From the NCBI GenBank assembly GCA_030531185.1, contig JAUNOG010000005.1, positions 1-64,000 of the forward strand: a DNA stretch of 64,000 nucleotides, written 5' to 3'. How positions within the stretch are numbered: the first letter of the stretch is position 1; every line of letters begins with the position of its first letter. Below, one piece after another: positions 1 through 9,177 of the stretch. Below the pieces are notes generated by a model. That model ran no database searches, had not been told where the DNA came from, and saw only the letters and a program-made list of their open reading frames with translations. Made by a program: the position numbers and the translations under genes. Source of the DNA: Ruminococcus sp. (GTDB taxonomy: Bacteria > Bacillota > Clostridia > Oscillospirales > Ruminococcaceae).

Positions 1-674
1 GCCTTTGATGATGATGTATCACCTGTTGACGATGTATCTGTATTTGATGACTCATCGCCGCCAGTCTGCATTTCAGAATTCATCTTGACATTATCCTGTG
101 AAACTTCAACAGAAGTAACCTTAACGCCATAAGCATTAAATACAAGACCGTCATAACCATTTTCAGCCTTTGCAGCTTCAATCATAGAATCAACGCCCGC
201 TGAACTAACAGTAAAGCTAATTGAATTGCACTCCTGAATTCCACAAACAATAAAGCCGTCAGGCTGTACAACATAGTCAACTACATTGCCATCAGGATCT
301 GTCCATTTGCCTGTTTCCTCATCCTGAGTAGAAGCATCCTTAGAAGCAACGTTTTCAAGATTGCCCTCTTTAAAAAGAGACGACCAACCGGATGCAGCAT
401 GACAGGGCGCTATAAGTATATAACCGCTGTCTGTGCCTACACTAGTCCACTCAAAGTTTACAGTTACATCAAGTGCTGTACCGGCAGTCAAAGAATTAGC
501 ATCAATGAAATCTCCTACTTCCTCACCCTCAGCATTTGTGTAATTAGGAAATGCACTGTTAAAATTTGTTTCCGGACCATCTACACTAATAGTAGTAGCA
601 GCACTGGCTGTCATAGCCATTGTAGCTGCCATTGCAAGTGCAGACATACCTGCGAAAATCTTAGAAATTTTCAT
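1..674 (-). CDS. Secreted protein with Sec signal peptide (partial, C-terminus off the left edge)
   Basis: The first 224 codons are visible; the gene reads off position 1. The start is the ATG at 674, preceded by a GGAGG site. The protein opens with a Sec signal peptide (MKISKIFAGMSALAMAATMA..., Ala-X-Ala cleavage near residue 26). A roughly 180-residue domain follows, rich in Asp, Gly and aromatic residues, then a Ser/Thr/Asp linker begins. Signal peptide and layout match the gene at 947-1924, so the two are paralogs. A cell-surface role, possibly carbohydrate or substrate binding, is inference; I recognise no catalytic motif. What follows the linker, anchor or repeat, lies outside the window. 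Confidence 0.85.
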   Translation of the reverse strand, partial: MKISKIFAGMSALAMAATMAMTASAATTISVDGPETNFNSAFPNYTNAEGEEVGDFIDANSLTAGTALDVTVNFEWTSVGTDSGYILIAPCHAASGWSSLFKEGNLENVASKDASTQDEETGKWTDPDGNVVDYVVQPDGFIVCGIQECNSISFTVSSAGVDSMIEAAKAENGYDGLVFNAYGVKVTSVEVSQDNVKMNSEMQTGGDESSNTDTSSTGDTSSSK

Positions 675-734
675 TTTTAATCTCCTCCAAATTTCAAGAA
701 AATTTTTCGAATTGTTCTTTCAATTCTTATTAAT

Positions 735-763
735 AGTATAACAGAATTATTCGTAAAAATCAA
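735..763 (-). promoter_or_regulatory. Sigma-A type promoter for the secreted protein gene at 1-674
   Basis: On the minus strand TTGATT (763-758) and TATACT (740-735) are separated by exactly 17 bp, about 60 bp upstream of the start codon. Confidence 0.7.
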
Positions 764-868
764 GGGGTTTTTAATTTTTTTTTACAAAAAGCACTGAATT
801 TTAATACGATAATAATGCTTGATTTTTGTATATTTGTCACAGATAACGTTTACAATTCCAAACGCAAA

Positions 869-895
869 AGGCTCCCGACCGAAAATCGGGAGCCT
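869..895 (-). terminator. Intrinsic terminator downstream of the 947-1924 gene
   Basis: A perfect inverted repeat (AGGCTCCCGA / TCGGGAGCCT) with a 7-nt loop is followed on the minus strand by a short T tract. It lies about 50 bp past the stop codon. Confidence 0.75.
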
Positions 896-946
896 AAAAC
901 ATTCTTTAAATCTCTGCTGAGAACAAATTACTTTCTCAAAGAAAAA

Positions 947-1924
947 TTACTTTCTCTTAGAAACTACCAAAGCAGCGCCTGCGAGAGCTATGCCTGCAAG
1001 AGCGATACCTGCTGTTGCGCCTGTTGCGGAGTTAGTGTTATCAGAAGCAGTTGAACTTGTTGAAGAAGTAGCTGCTGTTGATGTTGACTTGGACGTGCTG
1101 CCTGATGTGCCGCTTGACTTTGAGCTTGTGCTGCCGCTCTTTGAGCTGCTTGTGTCAGCCTTGCTTGAATTGCTGTCAGTTTTGCTGTCTGTACCGCTTG
1201 TGCTGCTGGAATTGCTGCTGTCTGTGCTTGAATTTACTTCATCGGTCCATGCAACAGCGTTAGCAGCCCACTTCCAACCCTCGTTTGTAGTGCCGTCATC
1301 AAATACCTGTGGATCGGAATTAACTGTACCGCTCTGTGCAATGCTTACTGTATAAGTACCGTCACCGTTGACTGCTGTATCGCTTACATCTACATTGGTA
1401 TCATAACCGCCTGTACCGCCGGAGAGACCAACGATTGGATTGGGGAAACATGCCGGCTGAGCAAAATCAGAAGTATCGGAACCGTTTGTATTACGGAAAT
1501 CCCAAGTATCATTTGCCTGGAATGCAATACCTGCATTACCTGATGTATCGCCGAGACCTTCAATTGTAAAAGTTACTTCAAGATACTCGCCTTCGCCTGC
1601 AACTGCATAATCGCTTACCTGTGACTCAAGCTTGGTATTCCACTTATTAATGATCTCAAAGCAGAGATATTTCTCATCTGTCTTCTGAGGAGCAACCGTA
1701 ACATCGAAAGACTGATCGCCGATTTTAAGTGTCAAATCCTTACATGTTACAACGCTGTCGTTAACAACAGCCTGATCGTCATCGTTTACTTCACAAGGAA
1801 TATCTGTTGTGATCAAAATAAAGTTATACTCCTTAGAAGCGGGATCTGCCGCAGAAACAGCCATAGACATTGTAGCCGCAATTGCAAGTGCGGACATACC
1901 TGCAAAAATCTTTTTAAGTTTCAT
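947..1924 (-). CDS. Secreted cell-surface protein with Ser/Thr linker and C-terminal membrane anchor
   Basis: 325 residues. A Sec signal peptide (residues 1-26, ending SAA) leads into a soluble domain (about 27-220) rich in Asp, Gly and aromatic residues. A low-complexity Ser/Thr/Lys linker follows (about 230-297), then a hydrophobic segment of about 20 residues and a terminal SKRK. That tail has the shape of a sortase-type sorting signal (motif, hydrophobic span, positive tail), but the LPXTG position reads NSATG, so covalent anchoring is uncertain. The N-terminal half resembles the truncated gene at 1-674. The start ATG has an AAGGAAG site. Extracellular binding or scaffolding is inference; no enzyme motif was seen. 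Confidence 0.88.
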   Translation of the reverse strand: MKLKKIFAGMSALAIAATMSMAVSAADPASKEYNFILITTDIPCEVNDDDQAVVNDSVVTCKDLTLKIGDQSFDVTVAPQKTDEKYLCFEIINKWNTKLESQVSDYAVAGEGEYLEVTFTIEGLGDTSGNAGIAFQANDTWDFRNTNGSDTSDFAQPACFPNPIVGLSGGTGGYDTNVDVSDTAVNGDGTYTVSIAQSGTVNSDPQVFDDGTTNEGWKWAANAVAWTDEVNSSTDSSNSSSTSGTDSKTDSNSSKADTSSSKSGSTSSKSSGTSGSTSKSTSTAATSSTSSTASDNTNSATGATAGIALAGIALAGAALVVSKRK

Positions 1925-1957
1925 TTATAAAACTTCCTTTCTTTATTAGTTATTTGT

Positions 1958-1986
1958 ATTATACTTTATTTCAGCCAAAATTTCAA
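1958..1986 (-). promoter_or_regulatory. Promoter of the 947-1924 gene
   Basis: Minus-strand TTGAAA (1986-1981), 17-bp spacer, TATAAT (1963-1958), about 34 bp upstream of the start codon. Confidence 0.75.
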
Positions 1987-2121
1987 TCGACTTTATAACC
2001 AAATGTGATAACGTTTTCTTATACACTTTTAACAATTTTTCACATCAAAAATTAGCTATAACATAGAAAATATTGTCATTATGCAATCATTTGAAACTTT
2101 ATATTAATTTGAAAACGCCTA

Positions 2122-2883
2122 TTATTGCTTTTTTCGGCTCTGAATTCCGCCTGTCATACCTAAAATAAGCTTTCTCGGCAGTATCCTTGACGCCGCCGTT
2201 CCCGCTTTCATAGTTGTTTCGGGAACGATTATCAGCTTTCCTCCAAACATTCCCTCGACAGCTTTTTTTGCACAATACTCAGGAGTTATTCCCTTGACTG
2301 CAAAACTGCACTGCGCCACATCGTTAAATTCAGTATCAACAGGTCCCGGACAAAGCGCGCTGATGTGCACATTTGAGCCGTCGTTCCTTAGCTCCTGATA
2401 CACTGCGCTTGTAAGGCTTACAACATATGCTTTCGTGGCATAGTACGCCGCCATAAGAGGTCCCCCGGGCATTAATCCTGCTGAAGAGGCTACATTGAGG
2501 ATATATCCTCTGTCAGCCGCTTTGAAATCCTTCAAAAAAAGCTTTGTCAGCGTGTGTACAGCCTTGACGTTCACATCTATCATTTCCAGCTCGGCTTCAA
2601 GCGGAATTTCTGTAAATTCTCCCAGCTTGCCGAAGCCTGCGTTATTCACTAAAACAGATATTTTTTCGTTCTTGACTGTCTCATACAGCCGTATGCATTC
2701 CTCTGTTTCGGAAAGATCGCAGGTTATGATCCTCGACTTTCCCGGCAGACTGTCTGCAAGCTCTCTGAGCCTTTCCTCCCGTCTGGCGGTAAGTATGACT
2801 TTAAAGCCTTTTTTGCTGAGAATTTTTGCTGTTTCACGTCCTATACCCGAACTTGCGCCCGTTATCAATGCAGTTTTCGCCAC
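2122..2883 (-). CDS. Short-chain dehydrogenase/reductase (SDR)
   Basis: About 253 residues, the usual length for classical SDRs. It has the N-terminal NAD(P)-binding TGASSGIG glycine motif, NNAG, an SSAG segment supplying the catalytic Ser, and the YATKAY catalytic Tyr-Lys pair. An Arg-rich stretch after the second strand suggests NADP(H) preference (inference). The GTG at 2883 is chosen because AGGAG sits 8 nt upstream; a GTG three codons earlier overlaps that site. The C-terminus is basic. It belongs to the oxidoreductase type often annotated YqjQ/DltE-like; the substrate cannot be read from sequence. It is transcribed alone from its own promoter, divergent from the next gene. Confidence 0.92.
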   Translation of the reverse strand: MAKTALITGASSGIGRETAKILSKKGFKVILTARREERLRELADSLPGKSRIITCDLSETEECIRLYETVKNEKISVLVNNAGFGKLGEFTEIPLEAELEMIDVNVKAVHTLTKLFLKDFKAADRGYILNVASSAGLMPGGPLMAAYYATKAYVVSLTSAVYQELRNDGSNVHISALCPGPVDTEFNDVAQCSFAVKGITPEYCAKKAVEGMFGGKLIIVPETTMKAGTAASRILPRKLILGMTGGIQSRKKQ

Positions 2884-2915
2884 ACATTTCACTCCTATTG
2901 TAATTATTTGTTACG

Positions 2916-2944
2916 ATTATACTACTTTACTTGCTTTTTGTCAA
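2916..2944 (-). promoter_or_regulatory. Promoter of the SDR gene
   Basis: Minus-strand TTGACA (2944-2939), 17-bp spacer, TATAAT (2921-2916): a consensus match. Confidence 0.85.
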
Positions 2945-3035
2945 GTATTTATTGCGGCGTTTTTGCTGTCCGAATAATAATAATTCCCCCTTAAAAGTTT
3001 ATAATATATTCATAATCGTGTAAACGTGAACACTA

Positions 3036-3064
3036 TTGACAAAATCTGCAAAGTATGAGATAAT
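3036..3064 (+). promoter_or_regulatory. Promoter of the nucleotidyltransferase gene
   Basis: TTGACA (3036-3041), 17-bp spacer, GATAAT (3059-3064), about 60 bp before the ATG. Confidence 0.75.
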
Positions 3065-3122
3065 AAGCATAATAAAATCAGCGTATTATTATTTTCAAAA
3101 AATAGGATTGGAGAACACAATT

Positions 3123-4031
3123 ATGAGTTGCACATTGGTTATTCTTGCGGCAGGACTGGGCTCACGTTTCAAGGGCGGTATCAAACAGCTTGAACCGTTC
3201 GGTCCCAACGGTGAGATCATTATGGATTATTCTGTCTTTGACGCAGTACAGGCAGGCTTTGACAAGGTCGTTTTCATCATCAGAAAAGACATCAGAGAGG
3301 CTTTTGACGAAATGATAGGCAATCGGATTTCCAAGTACGTCAAGGTAGACTATGTTTATCAGGAGCTTGACTGTCTCCCGGAGGGCTATAAACTTCCTGC
3401 CGACAGAGTTAAGCCGTGGGGTCACGGACACGCCGTATGCTGCTGCAAAGGAGTTGTCAACGAGCCTTTTGCGGTCATCAACGCAGACGATTTCTACGGC
3501 AAGGAGTCCTTTAAAAAGCTGCACGATTTCCTCGTTGAGGATCACGGCAGCGATAAGCTTCACCTTTCAATGGCGGGCTTTGTGCTGAAAAACACTCTCA
3601 GCGAATACGGCTCGGTAAACAGAGGAATATGCCAAGTAAACGACGAGGGTATGATGGTAGACGTTGTGGAGACATATAATATCCGCAGAGAGCCCGACGG
3701 CAAGGTCTACTCAGGCAAGGAGGAAACCACGGAGCTGAACGAAAACAGCTACGCTTCAATGAATATGTGGGGCTGTCCTCCCGAGTTTATCGACAGGCTT
3801 AACGAACAGTTTGAAGAATTTCTTTCAAAGAACCTTGACAATATTACGGCGGAATTCCTGCTGCCTGCGGGAATTGACGAGCTGATAAAATCGGGCGAGG
3901 CGGACTGCAAGCTGCTTGAAAGCAACGACAAGTGGTTTGGCGTCACCTACATTGAGGATAAGCCAAGCGTAAAAGCGGCTATCTCAAAGCTTATCGAGGA
4001 CGGAGTTTATCCTGCAAAGCTGTGGGATTGA
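3123..4031 (+). CDS. Sugar-phosphate nucleotidyltransferase (NTP-transferase family)
   Basis: 302 residues from the ATG at 3123, which has a GGAG site 8 nt upstream; an in-frame extension to 3036 would overlap the promoter. The N-terminus carries the nucleotide-binding signature LAAGLGSRFKGG...K (residues 6-20). NADDFYG (about 123-129) supplies the metal-binding Asp of the GT-A-like fold. Family members transfer a nucleotidyl group from NTP to a sugar-1-phosphate or related alcohol. This one resembles the short NTP_transferase proteins of Firmicutes more than canonical GalU or RmlA, so the substrate is undetermined. It is a single-gene unit with its own promoter and terminator. Confidence 0.88.
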   Translation: MSCTLVILAAGLGSRFKGGIKQLEPFGPNGEIIMDYSVFDAVQAGFDKVVFIIRKDIREAFDEMIGNRISKYVKVDYVYQELDCLPEGYKLPADRVKPWGHGHAVCCCKGVVNEPFAVINADDFYGKESFKKLHDFLVEDHGSDKLHLSMAGFVLKNTLSEYGSVNRGICQVNDEGMMVDVVETYNIRREPDGKVYSGKEETTELNENSYASMNMWGCPPEFIDRLNEQFEEFLSKNLDNITAEFLLPAGIDELIKSGEADCKLLESNDKWFGVTYIEDKPSVKAAISKLIEDGVYPAKLWD

Positions 4032-4046
4032 TGTATCCGGATATTC

Positions 4047-4079
4047 AAAAACGGACGGTTTGAAGCCATCCGTTTTTTT
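4047..4079 (+). terminator. Terminator of the nucleotidyltransferase gene
   Basis: AAAACGGACGG and CCATCCGTTTT pair around a 7-nt loop, followed by seven T, about 15 bp after the stop codon. Confidence 0.85.
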
Positions 4080-4082
4080 GTA

Positions 4083-4661
4083 CTATAAGTTCAGTCCGTT
4101 TTGTTTTGCAAGGCTTTTTACCGTTTCAAATCCCTCGTCGATATAGTCGCGTTCAAATAGCTCGGCGCATATTTCACCGAGCAGCATTTGCCCGTCTATG
4201 CAGTCCACAAGCTTTTTTGTGATAAATTGACGGCTTTTCTGCGGATATTTCGGGAGATTATACCTATCGAGTATATGTCTTAGCTCGCGTTTCCACAATA
4301 GTCTTAGCTGATTTGTCATTTTGACTTTAGGACTTGGATCTGCACTCCTCACAAACTCCGTCGTTTCGCCGACGCAGATTATTCCCCAGTAATCGGGAAT
4401 GTGCTTTTCGGCGCTTTTCAGATGAGATTTTCCCACAACAAGATAATTTTCATTAAAAAACAAGTCGTAGCTTTTCACCTGTGATTTCAGTCTCGCATAA
4501 CTGTCGGCGTCGCTTTTGATCTCATATCCCGTTAGCTTGTCGGTCACAGCAAAAAAGTCACATCGGGATTTCCCGATTATGACTTCTTCAAATATGCGTA
4601 TCTTTTCCGATGTCGTTTCAAGCTGAAAGAACAGCTTGTCTCTTATCTGCGGGTCAAGCAT
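4083..4661 (-). CDS. sce7726-like / PD-(D/E)XK nuclease-like protein
   Basis: 192 residues. The central segment DFFAVTDKLTGYEIKSD has the Asp...Glu-X-Lys spacing seen in PD-(D/E)XK nuclease folds. The whole resembles the sce7726/MmcB-like family of unknown function, often near DNA-related or mobile genes. A C-terminal helical half (about 110-192) is typical of the longer members. GGAGCG precedes the ATG by 5 nt. It lies 29 bp downstream of the sirtuin gene on the same strand and is probably co-transcribed with it. Catalytic activity is inferred from the motif only. Confidence 0.65.
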   Translation of the reverse strand: MLDPQIRDKLFFQLETTSEKIRIFEEVIIGKSRCDFFAVTDKLTGYEIKSDADSYARLKSQVKSYDLFFNENYLVVGKSHLKSAEKHIPDYWGIICVGETTEFVRSADPSPKVKMTNQLRLLWKRELRHILDRYNLPKYPQKSRQFITKKLVDCIDGQMLLGEICAELFERDYIDEGFETVKSLAKQNGLNL

Positions 4662-4690
4662 TTCAACGCTCCGTTCTGCATATTTTTTAA

Positions 4691-5398
4691 TTAAATAACA
4701 AGACTGTCCAGCACCTCGCCTACCTTGTCGTGTATAACAAGGTCTGCGGAGCCGTCCATAGGCGTTTCGTCCCTGTTTATAAGCACGAGATACTTTCCTC
4801 TGAAATATCTCACCATTCCCGCCGCAGGATACACTGTCAACGAAGTTCCCGCAATTATCAGTGTGTCGCAGGACTGTATTTCGCGGACAGCCTCTGTCAC
4901 GGTCTTATCGTCAAGCCCCTCCTCGTAAAGCACTACGTCGGGCTTGACAATTCCTCCGCAGGAGCAGACAGGCACGCCCTCGGAGGCTAAAATATCCGCC
5001 GCCGTGTAGAATTTGCCGCAGTCCTCGCAGTAATTTCTCAGCACAGAGCCGTGCAGTTCGAGTACGCGTTTACTTCCCGCAGCCTGATGAAGTCCGTCGA
5101 TATTCTGAGTGATAACGGCGGACAACTTGCCTTTTCTTTCCATTTCGGCAAGCTTTAAATGCGCCTTGTTGGGCTTAGCGTCAAGGCACAGCATTTTATC
5201 TCTGTAAAAACGGTAAAACTCCGCAGTTTTACGTCTGAAAAATGTATGGCTCAATATCTCTTCGGGCGGATAATCGTACTTCTGATTATAAAGCCCGTCG
5301 ACTGAACGGAAATCGGGAATTCCGCTTTCCGTGGAAACGCCCGCACCGCCGAAGAATACAATTTTTTCCGAAACGTCTGTAATTTCCTGCAAGGTCAT
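4691..5398 (-). CDS. cobB: Sir2-family NAD-dependent protein deacylase (sirtuin)
   Basis: 235 residues from the ATG at 5398, chosen for its GGAGG site 6-7 nt upstream; a longer frame back to 5440 has no such signal. All sirtuin hallmarks are present: GAGVSTESGIPDFR (residues 18-31) for NAD binding, QNIDGLH (98-104), catalytic His116 in ELHGS, and four zinc cysteines at 124, 127, 145 and 147. Sirtuins remove acyl groups from lysines using NAD, giving O-acyl-ADP-ribose. It lies between a 71-residue unknown upstream and the sce7726-like gene downstream, probably one operon read from the promoter near 5700. Confidence 0.93.
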   Translation of the reverse strand: MTLQEITDVSEKIVFFGGAGVSTESGIPDFRSVDGLYNQKYDYPPEEILSHTFFRRKTAEFYRFYRDKMLCLDAKPNKAHLKLAEMERKGKLSAVITQNIDGLHQAAGSKRVLELHGSVLRNYCEDCGKFYTAADILASEGVPVCSCGGIVKPDVVLYEEGLDDKTVTEAVREIQSCDTLIIAGTSLTVYPAAGMVRYFRGKYLVLINRDETPMDGSADLVIHDKVGEVLDSLVI

Positions 5399-5446
5399 AA
5401 AAATTCCTCCAATAGCATTATACAAAATACATTCCCGCAAGCGCCG

Positions 5447-5662
5447 TTATTTTTCTGCCGCCTCTCGGATTTTTCCCGCATCACAGGTCCTGAGTCTCTT
5501 ATCGTACATAACATATTTAGAACAAGTCTTATGGGAATGCTTTCTGATATACCGGCTGGCGTCGCAAAAGCTGTCGGTATTCATCACTATTCGTCCGTTG
5601 ATCTTATCGTACACCGTATACCTTTTAGAATATCCGTAATCTGAAATCTCGTCTATAAACAT
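5447..5662 (-). CDS. Small hypothetical protein
   Basis: 71 residues, basic, rich in Tyr, Lys and Asp. No membrane segment or recognised motif; two Cys near the middle and one near the end are not spaced like a zinc knuckle. The ATG at 5662 is preceded by AGGGG at 8 nt; the frame could extend two codons to a TTG with poorer spacing. It is the first gene after the promoter at 5684-5712 and lies 48 bp before the sirtuin start. Confidence 0.6.
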   Translation of the reverse strand: MFIDEISDYGYSKRYTVYDKINGRIVMNTDSFCDASRYIRKHSHKTCSKYVMYDKRLRTCDAGKIREAAEK

Positions 5663-5683
5663 CAGCAAATCCCCTTTTATATA

Positions 5684-5712
5684 ATTTTAACACTTTCGTA
5701 AAACCTTGTCAA
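5684..5712 (-). promoter_or_regulatory. Promoter for the 71-aa / sirtuin / sce7726-like genes
   Basis: Minus-strand TTGACA (5712-5707), 17-bp spacer, TAAAAT (5689-5684), 22 bp upstream of the first start codon. The remaining bases to 5904 contain a widely spaced inverted repeat (GAACGGTATT near 5821 with AATACCGTTC near 5852) of unknown role and no gene. Confidence 0.75.
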
Positions 5713-5904
5713 GTATACATTTTACAGTTCACGGAATTTAACAGTTTAACAAAAGGTTTAGGCGTGTATTTTTATCTTTTGACATATTAACTACTATTTT
5801 ACATTAAACAGCATACTATCAGAACGGTATTCAAGCTGCTGTTCAGAAAAAATACCGTTCCCTCAAAGCAAGAACTTGCCGAGAGCACGTCATAATATAT
5901 AAAA

Positions 5905-5943
5905 CCGGCACACGTTAACGGATATCTCCGCTAATGTGCACCG
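5905..5943 (-). terminator. Terminator after clpE
   Basis: A long imperfect stem (CGGTGCACATTAGCGGA against CGGCACACGTTAACGGA) is followed on the minus strand by a TTTT run, 13 bp past the stop. Confidence 0.65.
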
Positions 5944-5956
5944 AATTTATTTTATG

Positions 5957-8266
5957 CTATATTACCTCGACTTTCAGTTCGTCGTCAACTGCCGTTACGG
6001 CAAGTCCGCTGATACCGTTTTCACCCTTTTCTATGATAACCTCTGCTATCTTATCCTCGACCTCGCTGCGGATAACGCGTCTGATGTCTCTTGCGCCAAG
6101 TTTCTGATTATGGGACTTCTTCGCAATGAGTTTCAGCGCCTTTTCGTCATATCTCAGACGGATATTCTTCTCCTCCAAAGGAGCCTTCATCTCGTCAAGC
6201 ATAAGACCTGCGATTTTTGCGTAATCCTCCTCGGTGAGCTGATTGAATACCACGATCTCGTCAACTCTGCCCAGAAATTCGGGTCTTAAGAACTCGCGCA
6301 GAGCTTTCATAGCCTTGTTCTGCGCTATTTCGTTTTCGGTTTTATTAAAGCCTACGCCCGTATCCTTATCCGTTGAGCCTGCGTTTGATGTCATTACTAT
6401 GACCGTATTCTCAAAGGACACGCTCCTGCCCTGAGAATCGTTGATCTTTCCCTCGTCAAGGATTTGCAGAAGTATGTTCATTACGTCGGGGTGAGCCTTT
6501 TCTATCTCGTCGAAAAGCACGACGGAATATGGTCTCCTGCGTACCTTTTCGGTAAGCTGTCCCGCCTCGTCAAAGCCCACATAGCCCGGAGGCGAGCCGA
6601 TAAGCTTTGATACCGAGTGCTTCTCCATAAACTCCGACATATCAACTCTTATAAGAGGTTCTGTAGCGTCAAAAAGCTCCTCGCCCAGTACCTTTACAAG
6701 CTCGGTCTTACCCACGCCTGTCGGTCCGACGAAAATGAATGAAGCAGGTCTGCGGCGTTTTGAAAGCTGTACTCTTGTACGTCTGATAGCCTTTGCGACC
6801 TTGTCCACAGCCTCCTGCTGTCCGATGACCTTTGCGGACAGTCTTTCGCCCAGATTTTTGATCTTTTCATATTCCGTTTCAGCTATCTTATTTGCGGGAA
6901 TTCCCGTCCAAAGCTCGATCACCTTTGAAAGGTCCTCGTCTGTGACATATACGTTTTTAAGGGTCTCCTCGACTTCTTTCAGTCTGTTCTGAATACGGAG
7001 TATCTCAGCCTTTTCAGTTGCAAGTATTTCATAATCGGGATTTTCGCTTGCCTCGTAGCTTTCGACAAGCTCCTCATGCTTTTTAAGCTCGCCGTTAAGA
7101 CTGTCATACTCTGCGATCTCGGGAGTTCTGATACTTGTGCAAGCGCAGGACTCGTCCAGCAGATCGATAGCCTTATCGGGAAGAAATCTGTCGTTGATGT
7201 ATCTCTCGGACAGCACTGCGCACTTTCTCAGAACGTCCTCGGAAATGTGTACTCTGTGGTAATTTTCATAGTACTGTTTTATTCCGTTGAGCACAGTTAC
7301 AGTATCCTCAACGGTAGGCTCGCTTACAGTCACGGGCTGGAAACGTCTTTCAAGGGCGCTGTCCTTTTCGATATATTTGCGGTATTCCTTAAAGGTAGTC
7401 GCGCCGATGACCTGAATTTCGCCTCTTGACAGCGAGGGCTTTAAAATGTTCGCCGCGTTCATAGTTCCCTCGGAGTCTCCCGTACCCACGAGGGTGTGTA
7501 CTTCGTCGATGAACAGAATGATATTGCCCTCGTTCTTGACTTCCTCAACAAGACCCTTGCAGCGGCTTTCAAACTGGCCTCTGAACTGAGTGCCCGCCAC
7601 AAGCGCGGTCAAATCAAGAAGATAAACCTCCTTGCCCTGCAAATGGAACGGCACGTCTCCGCTTACTATTTTCTGTGCGATACCCTCGGCGATAGCGGTT
7701 TTACCTACTCCCGGTTCGCCTATCAGACAGGGATTGTTCTTCTGCCGGCGCGAGAGGATATGGATAACTCTTGATATCTCCTTATCTCTGCCGATAATAT
7801 TGTCGAGCTTTCCCTCTCTTGCCTTTTCGGTAAGATTGGTGCAGTAGCTGCCAAGAAATTTCAGTTTCTTTTTCTTGGGCTCATTTTCGGCTTTCTCCTT
7901 GCCGCCTGCGGGACGCTGAGTTTTGTCCGCCGCCGCTCCTCCGCCTAATGAATTTGCAAGGTTCTGGAACATATTAGTTCCCTCGCCGCCGAAAAGATTG
8001 CTGAGAAAGTTCGGCATAGTATTGCTGCCGCCAAGTTCGAAATCTTCTCCCTCAGCCAGATCGGTCATAGTCTCGCTCATCGCTTGGATATCGTCCTCGG
8101 AGATACCCATTGACTTGATGTAGTCCTCGACCTGCGGAATTTTAAGCTCCCTCGCGCAGTTTAGGCACAGACCCTCGTTTTTAAGGTTTTTGGAAGGGTC
8201 TGTGGGATTTGTAGACGATATAAAGACTACCGCGGGACGGGTCTTACATCTTGAACACATTATCAT
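5957..8266 (-). CDS. clpE: Clp/Hsp100 AAA+ ATPase, ClpE-type
   Basis: 769 residues. Two AAA+ modules: D1 with GEPGVGKTA (near 187) and D2 with GPTGVGKTE (near 515). Each has a Walker B region (LFIDEVHTL and LFDEIEKAH), and a C-terminal D2-small domain follows. The N-terminus carries a four-Cys zinc finger (C4, C7, C34, C37) in the form CxxCxxRPAV...CxxC. This is characteristic of ClpE rather than ClpC, and there are no Clp_N repeats. A Gly/Asn-rich linker and a coiled coil (about 400-450) fit the class. ClpE unfolds and disaggregates proteins, usually delivering them to ClpP. An AGGAG site lies 8 nt before the first of two close ATGs. Last gene of the CvpA-containing run. Confidence 0.93.
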   Translation of the reverse strand: MIMCSRCKTRPAVVFISSTNPTDPSKNLKNEGLCLNCARELKIPQVEDYIKSMGISEDDIQAMSETMTDLAEGEDFELGGSNTMPNFLSNLFGGEGTNMFQNLANSLGGGAAADKTQRPAGGKEKAENEPKKKKLKFLGSYCTNLTEKAREGKLDNIIGRDKEISRVIHILSRRQKNNPCLIGEPGVGKTAIAEGIAQKIVSGDVPFHLQGKEVYLLDLTALVAGTQFRGQFESRCKGLVEEVKNEGNIILFIDEVHTLVGTGDSEGTMNAANILKPSLSRGEIQVIGATTFKEYRKYIEKDSALERRFQPVTVSEPTVEDTVTVLNGIKQYYENYHRVHISEDVLRKCAVLSERYINDRFLPDKAIDLLDESCACTSIRTPEIAEYDSLNGELKKHEELVESYEASENPDYEILATEKAEILRIQNRLKEVEETLKNVYVTDEDLSKVIELWTGIPANKIAETEYEKIKNLGERLSAKVIGQQEAVDKVAKAIRRTRVQLSKRRRPASFIFVGPTGVGKTELVKVLGEELFDATEPLIRVDMSEFMEKHSVSKLIGSPPGYVGFDEAGQLTEKVRRRPYSVVLFDEIEKAHPDVMNILLQILDEGKINDSQGRSVSFENTVIVMTSNAGSTDKDTGVGFNKTENEIAQNKAMKALREFLRPEFLGRVDEIVVFNQLTEEDYAKIAGLMLDEMKAPLEEKNIRLRYDEKALKLIAKKSHNQKLGARDIRRVIRSEVEDKIAEVIIEKGENGISGLAVTAVDDELKVEVI

Positions 8267-8284
8267 AATTCGTTCTCCTTTCCG

Positions 8285-9163
8285 TTACTTATAGAAAAAA
8301 TCAAAGAAATATTTGAAAATATAGGTGCTGTCGGCTATTTCCGAATTGAACTGCGGCAGACTGTCATAAGTCGCGTTCACAAGCACGCACAGCATAAAGG
8401 CTATCAGAGCAGTATAAAGGATACCCTTTACCGCTCCGAGAAGCAGTCCGGCAAAGCGGTTCGCCGCATTAAGCTCGGGAAGCTTTGTGAACACTCCCGA
8501 AATAAAAAGTATCAGCTTCAGGATAAGCTCCGCCGCAATAAACAGCGCTATGAACAGAACGATCCTCACTAAGCCGCAGACCACAGGCTTTACTGCGTTT
8601 TCCTCCAGATAATCAGCCGCCTGCGCCTTATCGTCGGAGCACAGCATAGTTACGCATTCCCGAAGCTGCTCCGCCGATATCTCGATGTCTCCCACAGCCT
8701 CGTCAAGACCGCTTTTTTGGTACTGCTCCCTTACCTTGTCGGTCATCTCGTTGTCAAAAAAATCAGAAAACTGCTCTTTTATCTGAAGGCAGGTCTCGCT
8801 GTCCGCCCCCTTGTCGGACAGCATCTCACTGATGTTTTCCGACAGGTCTCCTCCTGCGGAGAGCGCGCGTTTAAGCTCGTCGTCGTTAAGGTAGCCTCCC
8901 GCGCCCTGCTCATCAAGCTCCTGCCGCACATAGGACGTAACGTCCACGCTTTCAAGAGCCTGCTCGATAGCCGACGAAACGGGCTGTCTGCAATATCTGT
9001 CATACACAGGCTCAGTAAGAGCCGAGGACAGAAAAACGCTTATTATCACCGCCGCCAGAGTGCCCAGCATACATATCACATATCTGATAAAGCCTCTGAG
9101 ATACCCTGTGACGGACGTAACTATTATTATCAGGATAACCGCCGCGTCAAGTAATAACGCCAT
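8285..9163 (-). CDS. CvpA family membrane protein
   Basis: 292 residues. Hydrophobic segments at about 5-50 (two helices), 190-225 and 235-270 flank a large hydrophilic acidic loop (about 60-180). This is the CvpA-family layout, with a longer than usual central loop. CvpA proteins are inner-membrane proteins linked to colicin V production in E. coli and to envelope homeostasis elsewhere; molecular function is unclear. A GGAGG site precedes the ATG. It lies 14 bp downstream of the DUF5711 gene and 18 bp upstream of clpE, so the three are likely co-transcribed. Confidence 0.85.
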   Translation of the reverse strand: MALLLDAAVILIIIVTSVTGYLRGFIRYVICMLGTLAAVIISVFLSSALTEPVYDRYCRQPVSSAIEQALESVDVTSYVRQELDEQGAGGYLNDDELKRALSAGGDLSENISEMLSDKGADSETCLQIKEQFSDFFDNEMTDKVREQYQKSGLDEAVGDIEISAEQLRECVTMLCSDDKAQAADYLEENAVKPVVCGLVRIVLFIALFIAAELILKLILFISGVFTKLPELNAANRFAGLLLGAVKGILYTALIAFMLCVLVNATYDSLPQFNSEIADSTYIFKYFFDFFYK

Positions 9164-9177
9164 ATAAAACCTCCGTA

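Noticed and set aside
990..1355. Plus-strand open frames across the Ser/Thr-rich gene
   Set aside because: They are the reverse frame of the low-complexity linker (runs of Leu and Val) and have no ribosome site; the minus-strand gene is convincing.
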